The notes beneath the pieces are model-generated. The model was not told the origin of the DNA. It did not search any database and saw only the letters and a program-made list of their open reading frames with translations. From an uncultured Prevotella sp. (lineage in GTDB: Bacteria; Bacteroidota; Bacteroidia; Bacteroidales; Bacteroidaceae): a stretch of 40,112 bases of DNA. Shown in pieces: positions 15,582-23,714 of the stretch. Each line of letters begins with the position of its first letter. Position 1 is the first letter of the stretch. The stretch lies in contig CAJONO010000104.1 in assembly GCA_905235905.1 (NCBI GenBank), positions 1 to 40,112 on the forward strand, in the 5' to 3' direction. The position numbers and the translations under genes are program-made.

Positions 15582-15680
15582 AGTGGCTTCGTCCCCCTCC
15601 AAGACTTCACCCGTCCCTGGACTGATGCCGACCTCTACGCGAAGTACGGCCTGACGGATGAGGAAAATATATTATATTGA
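15582..15680 (+). pseudogene. C-terminal remnant of a DNA methylase / type II restriction enzyme
   Basis: In frame from 15582 the sequence reads SGFVPLQDFTRPWTDADLYA, then KYGLTDEENILY and a stop at 15678-15680. This is like the conserved C-terminal PLQDF...DxxLYxKYGLTxEE of Eco57I-type DNA methylases and restriction-methylases. Nothing else of the gene remains; the PIN toxin abuts it on the left. Confidence 0.65.
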
Positions 15681-15750
15681 AGAAAAAGACTAACTGTCTA
15701 ATCATAATGGGCATCTGAGGAACGACGAACGATGGCAGGCTACGTCATAG

Positions 15751-15806
15751 AAAACCACAACGGATTCACATGCGAACTGTTGTCGCTGTGAATCCGTTGG
15801 GTGGTT
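15751..15806 (-). terminator. Terminator after ompA
   Basis: Perfect 13-bp inverted repeat CAACGGATTCACA (15758-15770) / TGTGAATCCGTTG (15787-15799), extended by AACCA/TGGTT after a 2-nt bulge. On the minus strand it is followed by TTTTCTA. It ends transcription of the OmpA gene, and it faces the toxin operon as well. Confidence 0.75.
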
Positions 15807-15832
15807 CTTGGCAGAAGCGGGGCTTCCTGTTG

Positions 15833-16684
15833 TTATTCAGTTTTGGGTGCTTCGCCGATAAGATCCATAAACTCGTCGAGCTTCGGCGTGATGATGATTT
15901 GTGTGCGGCGGTTGCGCTGCTTGCCCACCTCGGTGGTGTTGGGCTGTAAGGGGTTGTACTCGCCACGTCCACCGGCAGTGAGGCGCTTGGGGTCGACGCC
16001 ATACTGTGTCTGGAGAGCCTGTACTACTGAAGAGGCGCGCAGACAGGATAGGTCCCAGTTGTTGCGAATGTTCTCGCGGCTGATGGGCACGTTGTCGGTG
16101 TTGCCCTCAATGAGCACGTCGTAGTCTTTGTAGTCCTTGATGATCTTGGCAATCTTCGACAGTGTCTCGGCGGCGCGGTTGTTAATCTTGTAGGTGCCGC
16201 TCTCATAGAGCATGTTGTCGGCCAGGGAGATGTAGACCACACCCTTGAGCACTTGTACGTCAACCTCTTTCAGCTCCTCTTTCGAGAGTGAGCGGGTCAG
16301 GTTGTTGGTAAGCACCAGATTGAGCGAGTCGCTCTTAGACTTCACCTCGACCAGATGGCGGATGTACTGGTTCGACTCGTTGATCTGGTCGACGAGCTTC
16401 TCGATGGAGATATTGTTCTGAGAGGCGTTTGTCAGGCTCTTGTCGAGCGAAGCCTGCAGCTTGTCGGTCTGTGCTTTCATCGATGTCATGGCCTTTCTGC
16501 TGCTGGCAAGCTGCTCTTCAAGGCTCTGCACACGGGCGTTCTTAGCGGCAAGGTCTTCGCGGGCCGACTGCAGGTTGGCCGACAGTTCCTTGTTCTCGGT
16601 CTGGCATGCCAGCAGGTCTTTCTTGCTGGCGCAGCTCGACAGCATCAATGCGGCTGTGAGCGATAATAACATGATTTTCTTCAT
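15833..16684 (-). CDS. OmpA-family lipoprotein
   Basis: A 283-residue lipoprotein. The lipobox is LMLSSC with Cys18. Residues about 25-125 form a coiled coil (ELSANLQSAREDLAAKNARV). The C-terminal OmpA domain (about 150-275) carries VLIEGNTDNVPI, NWDLSCLRASSVVQAL, and RLTAGGRGEYNPLQPN...KQRNRRTQIII, the peptidoglycan-binding signature. It should tie the outer membrane to the cell wall. It lies 50 bp after the PafA-like gene, same strand, and is followed by a strong terminator. Confidence 0.9.
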   Translation of the reverse strand: MKKIMLLSLTAALMLSSCASKKDLLACQTENKELSANLQSAREDLAAKNARVQSLEEQLASSRKAMTSMKAQTDKLQASLDKSLTNASQNNISIEKLVDQINESNQYIRHLVEVKSKSDSLNLVLTNNLTRSLSKEELKEVDVQVLKGVVYISLADNMLYESGTYKINNRAAETLSKIAKIIKDYKDYDVLIEGNTDNVPISRENIRNNWDLSCLRASSVVQALQTQYGVDPKRLTAGGRGEYNPLQPNTTEVGKQRNRRTQIIITPKLDEFMDLIGEAPKTE

Positions 16685-16734
16685 ATCTGTAAGTGTTTTG
16701 TCTGATTAATGTGTAATAGTAATGATAAGGGTTT

Positions 16735-18246
16735 CTATTTGACAATCTCCGTGATAGCCTCGCCTACACAGGCGTTGGGCTGCTGGATGAAGAGCAGCTG
16801 GCAGACGGTAGGCGCAATGTCGGTGATGTGTACTTCGCGTGAGGTGGCTCCGTGGCCTATCCGCCATCCGTAGAACAACAAGGGTATGTGGGCATCGTAG
16901 GGGTTCCATTCGCCGTGTGTGGTTCCTACGGGCGACGACCACGAGCCATAATCATAGTAGCCAGGCTCGACTACAAAGACAATGTCGCCTGAGCGGCGGG
17001 GATGGTAGCCCATGAGCATGCGGTCGCGCAGGATGGGTGGCAGTGACGTGGTCATGAGCTGGTCGTAGGCTGCGGCGAAGCAGATGTTTGGCGAGGATAG
17101 CAGGTGGTCGATGATGGCCTGTTTCACCTCTTTCAAGTCGAGCGATTGCTCGCTAATGCTCTGGCGGTCGAGGAATACGCGGTAGTCGATGAGGCCTTGG
17201 ATGACAGGCTTCAGCTGTCTGCCAAAGTGGCGCGCCACGGCTTCTTCCATGGCCTTTCGGCCATTTTCGTCGAGCCAGGGGCCGCCATTCAGTCCGTGTT
17301 CTTGCATGAACTTCCAGTTGTGGGCGCCGCCATGGTCGGCGGCGAGGAAAAGAAGGTAGTTGCCTTGTCCCACCTGCTCGTCGAGTGCCTGCAAGAGCCT
17401 TGCCAAATCGTGGTCGAGGGTCAGATAGGCATCGTCGGTATGTTCGCCACGAGTGCCCCACTTATGTCCGATGACATCGGTCTGCGAGTAGCTCACGCAA
17501 AGCATGTCGGTGGTTGTTCCGCGCCCTAACTGCTCGTTCTGGAGGGTTGCGATGGCCATGTCGGTGATAATGGTTCCGCAGAGCGGCGACAGTCCGATGT
17601 CGCGTCCGGCCTTTTGCACAGCCTTGTCTTTGGCCATTCGTGTGTTAAAGTCCTTTACCCACTGGGGCAGCTCGTTCATGTAGTAGGTACTGGTGATGAA
17701 ACACAGCTTGTCGGCTTTGGTATCGAGCCAGTAGGCGGCATTGGCCGAGCGGCCGGCTGGCAAGATGGCCGCCCGGTCCTTATAGCTGACGCCGATGACT
17801 CGCGACTGGAAGTCGGTGTGCAGCCGTAGCTGGTCGCCGATGGTGGTGGCCAGCAGATTGCGTGGCGACTCTTGTCCCTTGGCTGTGTTGCTACCCACGG
17901 TCTTCATCGAGTCGTCTTGTGTGCAGTAGGTCTTGCGTCCGTCGATAAAGAAATTATTGCCGCAGATGCCGTGGAAGGCCGGCGTGGTCCCCGTATAGAC
18001 CGATGTGTGCCCGATAGACGTCACTGTAGGCACGTAGTTGATAAGGCAGTTGTTGCACGAATAGCCCTGATCCATGAGGCGGCGGAAACCGTCGCTGCCG
18101 AAACGATCGTAATAGCGCGACAGATAGTCCCATCGCATCTGGTCGACAACGATGCCAACCACCAGCTTGGGACGTTCTGTCTGAGCTGTCGCGAGAAGCG
18201 GACTCAGGCATGCCAGAATTAGGATAAGGGCAATTCTGTTCTTCAA
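16735..18246 (-). CDS. pafA: PafA-type alkaline phosphatase
   Basis: A 503-residue exported protein of the alkaline phosphatase superfamily, close to PafA. A signal peptide occupies 1-21. Asp35 in VVDQMRWD is a metal ligand, Thr76 in YVPTVTSIGHTSVYTG is the nucleophile, and K156/R158 in VSYKDRAA match the PafA phosphate-binding pair. Further ligands are in SQTDVIGHKWG and AADHGGAHNW. PafA enzymes are periplasmic, zinc-dependent phosphomonoesterases that do not need induction by low phosphate in some Bacteroidetes. The gene follows DUF1573 by 24 bp, a gap filled with heptamers (18242-18283). Confidence 0.85.
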   Translation of the reverse strand: MKNRIALILILACLSPLLATAQTERPKLVVGIVVDQMRWDYLSRYYDRFGSDGFRRLMDQGYSCNNCLINYVPTVTSIGHTSVYTGTTPAFHGICGNNFFIDGRKTYCTQDDSMKTVGSNTAKGQESPRNLLATTIGDQLRLHTDFQSRVIGVSYKDRAAILPAGRSANAAYWLDTKADKLCFITSTYYMNELPQWVKDFNTRMAKDKAVQKAGRDIGLSPLCGTIITDMAIATLQNEQLGRGTTTDMLCVSYSQTDVIGHKWGTRGEHTDDAYLTLDHDLARLLQALDEQVGQGNYLLFLAADHGGAHNWKFMQEHGLNGGPWLDENGRKAMEEAVARHFGRQLKPVIQGLIDYRVFLDRQSISEQSLDLKEVKQAIIDHLLSSPNICFAAAYDQLMTTSLPPILRDRMLMGYHPRRSGDIVFVVEPGYYDYGSWSSPVGTTHGEWNPYDAHIPLLFYGWRIGHGATSREVHITDIAPTVCQLLFIQQPNACVGEAITEIVK

Positions 18247-18283
18247 TTTTCTGTATTCAGTTATTAGTTATTATTGTTCAGTT
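18242..18283. repeat. Six heptamers between DUF1573 and pafA
   Basis: Units from 18242: ttcaatt, ttctgta, ttcagtt, attagtt, attattg, ttcagtt. Diverged but in exact 7-bp register. They span the end of the DUF1573 frame and the leader and start of pafA. Confidence 0.65.
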
Positions 18284-18678
18284 CCGCTTTCGCCCTCCAT
18301 GTCGCCCTCAATGTAGAGGCGGGTCATTTCTACGGCTCCGTTGGTGCGGATGGTGATGCTCTTCTTGAAGTGGCCGGGGAATTTTCCTGTACCGTTATAG
18401 ATTACCTTGACTTCGCCCTTCTCACCGGGCTGTATGGGCGTCTTGGTGTATTCTGCCACGGTGCATCCGCAAGAAGGGACGGCTTGGTTGACTACCAGAG
18501 GCGATTCGCCAATGTTTGTGAAACTGAACGAGCACTCAACCACAGCGTTCTTCTCTGAGAATTTCCCAAAGTTGTGAGTCAGTTTCTCAAACTTGATTTC
18601 GGCCGGTTTTTGTGCCGTGGCCATGGTGATGCATCCTAAGAGCATCATGGCCATCAATAAAATCTTCTTCATAATCAA
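18271..18678 (-). CDS. DUF1573 domain protein
   Basis: A 135-residue exported protein with a signal peptide (MIMKKILLMAMMLLGCITMATAQ). The DUF1573 domain is an Ig-like (ASH-type) fold seen here in FEKLTHNFGKFSEKNAVVECSF, FTNIGESPLVVNQAVPSCGC and YNGTGKFPGHFKKSI. The paired SCGC cysteines are typical. Function unknown. A second start, MKKILLM two codons on, is equally possible. A promoter-like -7 box is at 18702-18710. Confidence 0.85.
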   Translation of the reverse strand: MIMKKILLMAMMLLGCITMATAQKPAEIKFEKLTHNFGKFSEKNAVVECSFSFTNIGESPLVVNQAVPSCGCTVAEYTKTPIQPGEKGEVKVIYNGTGKFPGHFKKSITIRTNGAVEMTRLYIEGDMEGESGTEQ

Positions 18679-18701
18679 TCAAAGTTTATGTTATGTTGCA
18701 G

Positions 18702-18710
18702 GCAAAATTA
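18702..18710 (-). promoter_or_regulatory. -7 box upstream of DUF1573
   Basis: TAATTTTGC on the minus strand, 24 bp upstream of the ATG at 18678. A loosely matched TTG-rich -33 region lies further up. Confidence 0.55.
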
Positions 18711-18772
18711 ATAAATAATGTGCAAACAACACAGAACTTATGCGTTATTTTAATAATTTTTCAGAGATAAGC

Positions 18773-19495
18773 TCAATCTCTGCTTGAGCCAAAGATGCGG
18801 AGCAGGTAGAGGAAGAGGTTGATGAAGTCGAGATAGAGCGAGAGTGCGCCCACCAATGCCAGCTTCTGCATGTGCTCTCCTGCGTCGGGGGCAGTGAGCA
18901 GCATGTTCTTGATCCTCTGTGAGTCGTAGGCGGTGAGCCCGACAAAAAGCAGTACGCCAATGTAGCTGAGCAGGATGTTGAAACCTGTACTGCCTACAAA
19001 GATGTTTACCACCGATGCAATGATGATGCCAATAAGCGCCATGAAGAGGATGCGCCCCCAAGAGGTGAGGTCTTTCTTCGTGAAATAACCGTAGGCTGCC
19101 ATGGCGGCAAACGTGCCTGCTGTGATGAAGAACACGCTGACGATGGATGACAGTTCGAACATCAGGAAGATGCTGGCCATCGTGGCACCGTTGACCACGG
19201 AATAGAGCACGAACAAGAGGGTGGCCGACGTGAGCGACAGCTTCTGTATGGCTCCCGAAATGGCAAAGACAAGTGCCAGCTCGGCAATAATCAGTCCGTA
19301 GAACACAATCTTGTTTGTATAGATCATGGAGAGCAAGGCTGGGCTTGTTGCCACGAAATAGGCGGTGAAGCCGGTGATAACAAGTGCCAGCGACATCCAC
19401 ACGTAGACTTTGCGCATCAGTGTGGGGAAGGCGAGCGAGGCCTCTAATTGTCGCTCGCGTGAAAGTGTGTTGTAAGTCAATTCTTCGTAGTCCAT
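18773..19495 (-). CDS. Bax inhibitor-1 / YccA family membrane protein
   Basis: A 240-residue protein with seven predicted membrane segments, of the BI-1/YccA (UPF0005) family. Segments run from LMRKVYVWMSLALVITGFTA to LALVGALSLYLDFINLFLYL; the conserved ALSLYLDFINLFLYLLRI near the C-terminus is a family mark. Members act as pH-sensitive Ca2+ leak channels or modulate membrane proteases; which applies here is unknown. A promoter box lies at 19520-19528. Confidence 0.9.
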   Translation of the reverse strand: MDYEELTYNTLSRERQLEASLAFPTLMRKVYVWMSLALVITGFTAYFVATSPALLSMIYTNKIVFYGLIIAELALVFAISGAIQKLSLTSATLLFVLYSVVNGATMASIFLMFELSSIVSVFFITAGTFAAMAAYGYFTKKDLTSWGRILFMALIGIIIASVVNIFVGSTGFNILLSYIGVLLFVGLTAYDSQRIKNMLLTAPDAGEHMQKLALVGALSLYLDFINLFLYLLRIFGSSRD

Positions 19496-19519
19496 AATAA
19501 AAATATTATTTTAAACAGG

Positions 19520-19528
19520 GCAAAGTTA
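19520..19528 (-). promoter_or_regulatory. -7 box upstream of the BI-1 gene
   Basis: TAACTTTGC on the minus strand, 25 bp upstream of the ATG at 19495; a TTGG is found upstream at roughly -33 spacing. Confidence 0.6.
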
Positions 19529-19572
19529 CGTACAAATCTACAAACCAACTAATAAAGCGACATTTTTTAATA

Positions 19573-19609
19573 TAAAAAAAGCAAAAGAGGCCCAAATAGC
19601 CTCCTTTTG
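19573..19609 (-). terminator. Terminator after the small HTH gene
   Basis: Stem CAAAAGAGGC (19582-19591) / GCCTCCTTTTG (19599-19609) with one bulge. On the minus strand a TTTTTTTA run follows. Confidence 0.75.
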
Positions 19610-19618
19610 TCGTTGATT

Positions 19619-19837
19619 TTAGTTGTTTGCGTTTGGTGGAAAGGTCTCTTCAGACAGTTCTTTGAAGAAATCGTGAGACAGCGCTAAGGAAATGCGGCGC
19701 AGGAGTTCAATGCCCATGTCATCGCGTCGGAAGATGTCGTAGACGTTTGTACGCTCACAATGCAATTGTTCGGCCAACCACATTGCCGAACGCCCTTGCT
19801 GGAAAAGCAGCTCCTTCACTCTCTCACCTAATTTCAT
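19619..19837 (-). CDS. Small helix-turn-helix protein
   Basis: A 72-residue protein, MKLGERVKELLFQQGRSAMW onward. The segment WLAEQLHCERTNVYDIFRRD looks like the helix-turn-helix of Cro/XRE-like regulators, and a GIELLRRISLALSHDFF helix completes the fold. I use the ATG at 19837, not the frame start at 19894, because a very good promoter (19863-19895) overlaps the longer version. It is a single-gene transcript with its own promoter and terminator. Target unknown. Confidence 0.75.
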   Translation of the reverse strand: MKLGERVKELLFQQGRSAMWLAEQLHCERTNVYDIFRRDDMGIELLRRISLALSHDFFKELSEETFPPNANN

Positions 19838-19862
19838 GACAAAACGAATAATAATTTCGTTT

Positions 19863-19895
19863 GCAAAGTTACAATTATTTCTGATAACAGCCAAA
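19863..19895 (-). promoter_or_regulatory. Promoter of the small HTH gene
   Basis: Minus strand: -33 TTTG (19892-19895), 20-nt spacer, -7 TAACTTTGC (19863-19871). It settles the start codon at 19837. Confidence 0.8.
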
Positions 19896-19976
19896 CGAGA
19901 GAAATGACGAAAATGACCATTAGGGTACTTTCTGCCGATGAAAGGGGAAAAATTGTGGATAAAAGGGCTTATTTTT

Positions 19977-21158
19977 TTAGTGTGTTCCTTTGGGGAATAC
20001 TGAAGGCGTGAAGCTATTCAGGAGGCAGACAATCTTGTTGGCTTCGTCTGTCATGGCCTGATGGCAGGGAATGCTCAGCTCCTGTCGGTGTATGCGCTCA
20101 GTGATGGGGAGCGACAAGTTGTTCCATTGCCGGTAGCATCGTTGCCGATGGGGCGGTATGGGGTAGTGGATTTGTGTCTCTATGCCTTCTGTTTTCAGGT
20201 AGTCTTGCAGTTCGTCGCGCTGTTCGCACAAGACGGGGAAGATATGCCACACGCAATCCCTGTCGGATTGTGGAATCGTGATGAAAGGGTTGCTCACCTT
20301 ATTTATATATATAGACGCAATCTCTTTCCTACGCCTGTTTGCCTCGTCTAAATGGCATAACTTGGCATCGAGAATGGCGGCTTGCACTTCGTCGATGCGA
20401 GAGTTGCATCCTTGGTAGTCGAACACGTAGTGGCGGTCGGAACCGTAGTTGCCTAAGGTGCGAACCATGTGGGCCAACTCGTCGTCGTTGGTCGTAATGG
20501 CCCCGGCATCGCCGAAAGCGCCAAGGTTCTTTGTGGGGTAGAAGCTATGGGCGGCAGCATGGCCGAGCGAACCAGTATGCCGAGGCGGGGAAACCGCCTC
20601 GCACGAACTGTCATAAGGCGGGGAAAGCGGCTTGAACGAACTGTCATAAGGCGGGGAAACCGGCTTGTACCAGCAACCGTGGGCTTGGGCGTTGTCCTCT
20701 ATGAGGAGAAGGTCGTGGCGGCGACAGATGTCGCCGATAAAGGCAGTATAGGCACAACGGCCATAGAGGTGGACAATCATGATGGCGCGTGTGCGCTTTG
20801 TGATGGCTTGCTCTATGAGCATATCATCGATTTGGAGCGTCGTGATGTCTGGCTCAACGAGTACGGGCTTGAAGCGGTTCTCGGTAATGGCCAGGATAGA
20901 GGCTATATAGGTATTGGCCGGTACGATGACCTCGTCGCCGTCTTTCATCAGCCCCATCTCTTTGTAGGCACGGAAAATGAGCGTCAGTGCATCGAGGCCA
21001 TTGCCACAGCCGATGCAGTGTCGAGTGCCAATATATTCTGCATAGTGCTGTTCGAAGAGCCGGGTGGCTTCTCCCCGCAGATACCAGCCGCTGCTCATCA
21101 CCTCGTCGGCGGCATGCTCGTATGGCTTGTTGATTGCCTGTAGGTCTAAATACTTCAT
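19977..21158 (-). CDS. DegT/DnrJ/EryC1/StrS sugar aminotransferase
   Basis: A 393-residue PLP-dependent sugar aminotransferase. Motifs: SSGWYLRGEATRLFEQHYA, GCGNGLDAL, VIVPANTYIAS, LLLIEDNAQAHG and the PLP lysine in HSFYPTKNLGAFGD (about Lys210). With RmlB and the FdtA-like ketoisomerase in the same cluster it most likely acts as an FdtB/QdtB-type enzyme, putting an amino group on C3 of a dTDP-keto-deoxyhexose. Odd: about 30 extra residues (KPVSPPYDSSFKPLSPPYDS and on) sit between AQAHGCWY and TGSLGHAA, encoded by a 33-bp tandem repeat with a hairpin (20581-20667). The start at 21158 overlaps the preceding stop as ATGA; an ATG at 21167 is the alternative. It is the last gene of the cluster. 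Confidence 0.9.
   Translation of the reverse strand: MKYLDLQAINKPYEHAADEVMSSGWYLRGEATRLFEQHYAEYIGTRHCIGCGNGLDALTLIFRAYKEMGLMKDGDEVIVPANTYIASILAITENRFKPVLVEPDITTLQIDDMLIEQAITKRTRAIMIVHLYGRCAYTAFIGDICRRHDLLLIEDNAQAHGCWYKPVSPPYDSSFKPLSPPYDSSCEAVSPPRHTGSLGHAAAHSFYPTKNLGAFGDAGAITTNDDELAHMVRTLGNYGSDRHYVFDYQGCNSRIDEVQAAILDAKLCHLDEANRRRKEIASIYINKVSNPFITIPQSDRDCVWHIFPVLCEQRDELQDYLKTEGIETQIHYPIPPHRQRCYRQWNNLSLPITERIHRQELSIPCHQAMTDEANKIVCLLNSFTPSVFPKGTH
20581..20667. repeat. Hairpin-bearing 33-bp tandem repeat inside the aminotransferase gene
   Basis: Units start at 20583, 20616 and 20649 (the last is partial), each AGGCGGGGAAA then variable bases and ACGAACTGTCATA. The first forms an 8-bp perfect hairpin CGAGGCGG-ggaaa-CCGCCTCG (20581-20601). 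The insert is a multiple of three and stays in frame. Confidence 0.85.
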
Positions 21159-22093
21159 AGTTCCCATTCGTAAGTATCATAGCAGACGGTGCGCCCTCCG
21201 TAGCCCTCCTTATGGGCAATAAGCCCTTCGTTGAGCACCGCTCCGCCCTGTTCGTTGGAAGTGCCGAAGTCAAGGTAGCGCATGTGGGTAAAGTCGTGAT
21301 ACATCACCTGGTCGTAGATGGCCTCCATGGCTCCCAGGCGTTTTCCGTCGTCGGTCGTACCGCTGTATTGCCCGTGCAGCACATGACCCATCACGTAGAA
21401 GGTGATGCCCCCTATTATCTCGTCGCCGAGATAGGCATTATACTGAATGATCTCATTGTTAAAGCGCGATTTCAGAAGCTCTATCTCCTCAAGCGTATGT
21501 ACGGACTGTGCCTGAAACTTCCGTTGGAGGTTGTCGTTCAGCACTGGCCAGAACTCGGCAAGACTGGCATTGCTCACCACATGGATGCCTGCATCCTGAG
21601 CCTGCCTGAGTCGGCGACGGTGGTCTTTTCGCCAGCGCAGATGCTCATCCATGAAGATGACCGTGCCCGACATGCGTTGCTGCAGTCGTGCCCCGCATTT
21701 CCAGAAGAGTGCATAGAGGTCTTCTTCGGCGGGTAGGCGGTGGTAGACCCAGGGAATGGCCCGGTAGAGTACACGACGGAAACCCTGACGGCGCAGATAG
21801 GCATTCAGTTCCTCGAAAAGAACCAGCACGTCGGCTGTGGTGACATCGTCATCCATGAGCAGGCCGCCGTATGTCAAGCCGCGATGTGAGCAGAATATCT
21901 CGCCCACCTCATGGGCGGGAAGGACGGAATGCAGATGACTGCCTACGTAGAACAGCAGCGAATGGTCGTGGAAACGGTCGCTGTGGTAGTCCATGTACTC
22001 ACGGTAGAAGAGAAACGTGGCGTTGCGTGACTTGGCAACGTAGCGGTTCCATTCGTCGTGATGGGTGGGCGTGTATCGTACTATTTTGAACAC
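21155..22093 (-). CDS. FemAB/GNAT-like acyltransferase
   Basis: A 312-residue protein of the FemAB-like/GNAT_acetyltransf_6 type. Visible features: WNRYVAKSRNATFLFYREYM near the N-terminus, YGGLLMDDDVT, the DHRRRLRQAQDAGI helix, and the C-terminal GNAT half with GDEIIGGITFYVMG, GKRLGAMEAIYDQVM and YLDFGTSNEQGG. Between an FdtA-like isomerase and a sugar aminotransferase it is the natural candidate for N-acylating the amino sugar, replacing the usual left-handed beta-helix acetyltransferase (FdtC/QdtC). That role is inferred from position only. It follows the FdtA-like gene by 6 bp. Confidence 0.75.
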   Translation of the reverse strand: MFKIVRYTPTHHDEWNRYVAKSRNATFLFYREYMDYHSDRFHDHSLLFYVGSHLHSVLPAHEVGEIFCSHRGLTYGGLLMDDDVTTADVLVLFEELNAYLRRQGFRRVLYRAIPWVYHRLPAEEDLYALFWKCGARLQQRMSGTVIFMDEHLRWRKDHRRRLRQAQDAGIHVVSNASLAEFWPVLNDNLQRKFQAQSVHTLEEIELLKSRFNNEIIQYNAYLGDEIIGGITFYVMGHVLHGQYSGTTDDGKRLGAMEAIYDQVMYHDFTHMRYLDFGTSNEQGGAVLNEGLIAHKEGYGGRTVCYDTYEWEL

Positions 22094-22099
22094 CTTTCT

Positions 22100-22498
22100 T
22101 TACGGATTGACAATATGCAGGAATTCTTCGTAGTCGTAGATGTACTCCTCTTCATCGAACAGTTCGGAAGCCAGCACGAGGCATACGGCACCGCTGGAAA
22201 AGTCTTCAAGTGTGCGCCACACGTTCGTACCCACATACAAGCCCTGATAGGGGTGGTTCAGATGGTAGGTCTTCCGTTCATGGCCATCGAACACCTCCAC
22301 ATCGAACGAGCCGCTGACGGCAATGATCATCTCTTCGCAGGTGCGATGGGCATGTCCGCCACGTCTTTCACCGGAAGGCACGTCGTAGGTCCAGTAGACG
22401 CGGGCAATCTGAAACGGAATGTTCTTCGTCTGCTCGGCTACGGTGAGGTTGCCACGGGGGTCGACAATCTTCGGAAGGGCAATTAGTTCGGCCTGCAT
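22100..22498 (-). CDS. fdtA: FdtA/QdtA-type dTDP-4-keto-6-deoxyglucose ketoisomerase
   Basis: A 132-residue cupin of the WxcM/FdtA family: LPKIVDPRGNLTVAEQ, IARVYWTYDVPSGERRGGHA with its HAHRTCEEMI, and FDGHERKTYHLNHPYQGLYV. The enzymes shift the keto group of dTDP-4-keto-6-deoxyglucose from C4 to C3. The product (galacto or gluco) is not told by sequence. I take the ATG at 22498 rather than 22597, because the longer frame lies within purT. Stop of purT is 5 bp upstream. It supplies the substrate for the aminotransferase downstream. Confidence 0.85.
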   Translation of the reverse strand: MQAELIALPKIVDPRGNLTVAEQTKNIPFQIARVYWTYDVPSGERRGGHAHRTCEEMIIAVSGSFDVEVFDGHERKTYHLNHPYQGLYVGTNVWRTLEDFSSGAVCLVLASELFDEEEYIYDYEEFLHIVNP

Positions 22499-22502
22499 CG
22501 TC

Positions 22503-23708
22503 TTAGTGTTCAAACTTTGTGTAAGGGTCGGTTCCCAAAACGGTTTTGGCCAATCGCTTGGCTTTTTCGCGCAGGGCGGTCGTGTCATCGTCGACATCGC
22601 CGTAGCAGAGCACCACGCCCATGCGACGGCCCTTATGAGCCTCGGGCTTGCCGAAGATGCGGATGCGGGTACGGTCTTCCTTCAGGGCTTCCTCCAGATT
22701 GTAGGGCAGGAGCGAACGGTCGACGGGCGTATTGGCCTCAACGGGCGATAGTATCACGGCCGAGGCACCGGCATGTTCCAGATGGATGCCGGCAATGGGC
22801 AGTCCCATGACGGCACGGAAATGCAGTTCAAACTCGGAGAGGTTCGTCGTGTGGCCAAGGGTCACCATGCCCGTGTCATGCGGACGGGGTGACAGCTCGG
22901 AGAAGATGACTTCTCCCTGCTTCGTTAGGAAGAACTCCACGCCCCAGATGCCAGCACCCGTGAGGGCCTTTGTCACCTTGTCGGCCATCGCCTGGGCCTG
23001 CTTGAGTGCTTCGTCAGAAATTTTGTAGGGCTGCCACGACTCGCGATAGTCGCCAGCCTTCTGCACGTGTCCGATGGGTGGACAGAAGAGCGTGGGCCAG
23101 CCATGTTGCTGGGTGACGGTGAGCAGGGTGAACTCCGAATCGAAGTCGATGAACTCTTCGATAATCACTTCCTTCACGTCGCCACGCGAGCCTTCCATTG
23201 CCTCATGGAAAGCCTGTTCCAATTCACCTTCGTTATGGACGTAGCTCTGGCCGTGGCCGCTCGACGACATGAGGGGTTTCACCACGCAAGGAAAGCCGAT
23301 TTTCTCGGCGGCGCTTTTGAACTCGTCGAAAGTATTGGCATAGAAGTACTTAGCCGTTCGCAAGCCTAATTCCTTTGAGGCAAGGTCGCGGATGGCACGA
23401 CGGTTCATGGTGTAGTTGACGGCGCGGGCCGACGGCGTGACCTGAATGCCCTCTTCCTCGAACTTGAACAGCCGCTCGGTGCGTATGGCCTCAATCTCAG
23501 GCACGATGATGTCGGGCTTGTGCTTGCGCACGACAGCCTCAAGGGCATCGCCGTCGAGCATCGAGAACACCTCGCGCTCATCGGCCACCTGCATGGCAGG
23601 CGCGTTGTCGTAGCGGTCGCAGGCAATTACATACTGGCCAGCCCTCATGGCGGCAATCACAAACTCCTTGCCCAGTTCGCCGCTTCCTAATAAAAGAATT
23701 TTTTTCAT
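22503..23708 (-). CDS. purT: Formate-dependent phosphoribosylglycinamide formyltransferase
   Basis: A 401-residue ATP-grasp enzyme. It makes formyl-GAR from GAR, formate and ATP, step 3 of purine synthesis. Motifs: [19 protein letters not shown] (nucleotide fold), [39 protein letters not shown] (ATP-grasp loop), and [18 protein letters not shown]. The length matches PurT. The ATG at 23708 is preferred over a TTG at 23714. It sits within a sugar cluster, where a purine gene is unexpected; possibly only a shared transcript. Confidence 0.95.
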   Translation of the reverse strand: MKKILLLGSGELGKEFVIAAMRAGQYVIACDRYDNAPAMQVADEREVFSMLDGDALEAVVRKHKPDIIVPEIEAIRTERLFKFEEEGIQVTPSARAVNYTMNRRAIRDLASKELGLRTAKYFYANTFDEFKSAAEKIGFPCVVKPLMSSSGHGQSYVHNEGELEQAFHEAMEGSRGDVKEVIIEEFIDFDSEFTLLTVTQQHGWPTLFCPPIGHVQKAGDYRESWQPYKISDEALKQAQAMADKVTKALTGAGIWGVEFFLTKQGEVIFSELSPRPHDTGMVTLGHTTNLSEFELHFRAVMGLPIAGIHLEHAGASAVILSPVEANTPVDRSLLPYNLEEALKEDRTRIRIFGKPEAHKGRRMGVVLCYGDVDDDTTALREKAKRLAKTVLGTDPYTKFEH

Positions 23709-23714
23709 ATCCAA

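Noticed and set aside
23708..23714. TTG start for purT two codons upstream
   Set aside because: The ATG at 23708 is a better start and puts the nucleotide fold directly at the N-terminus.
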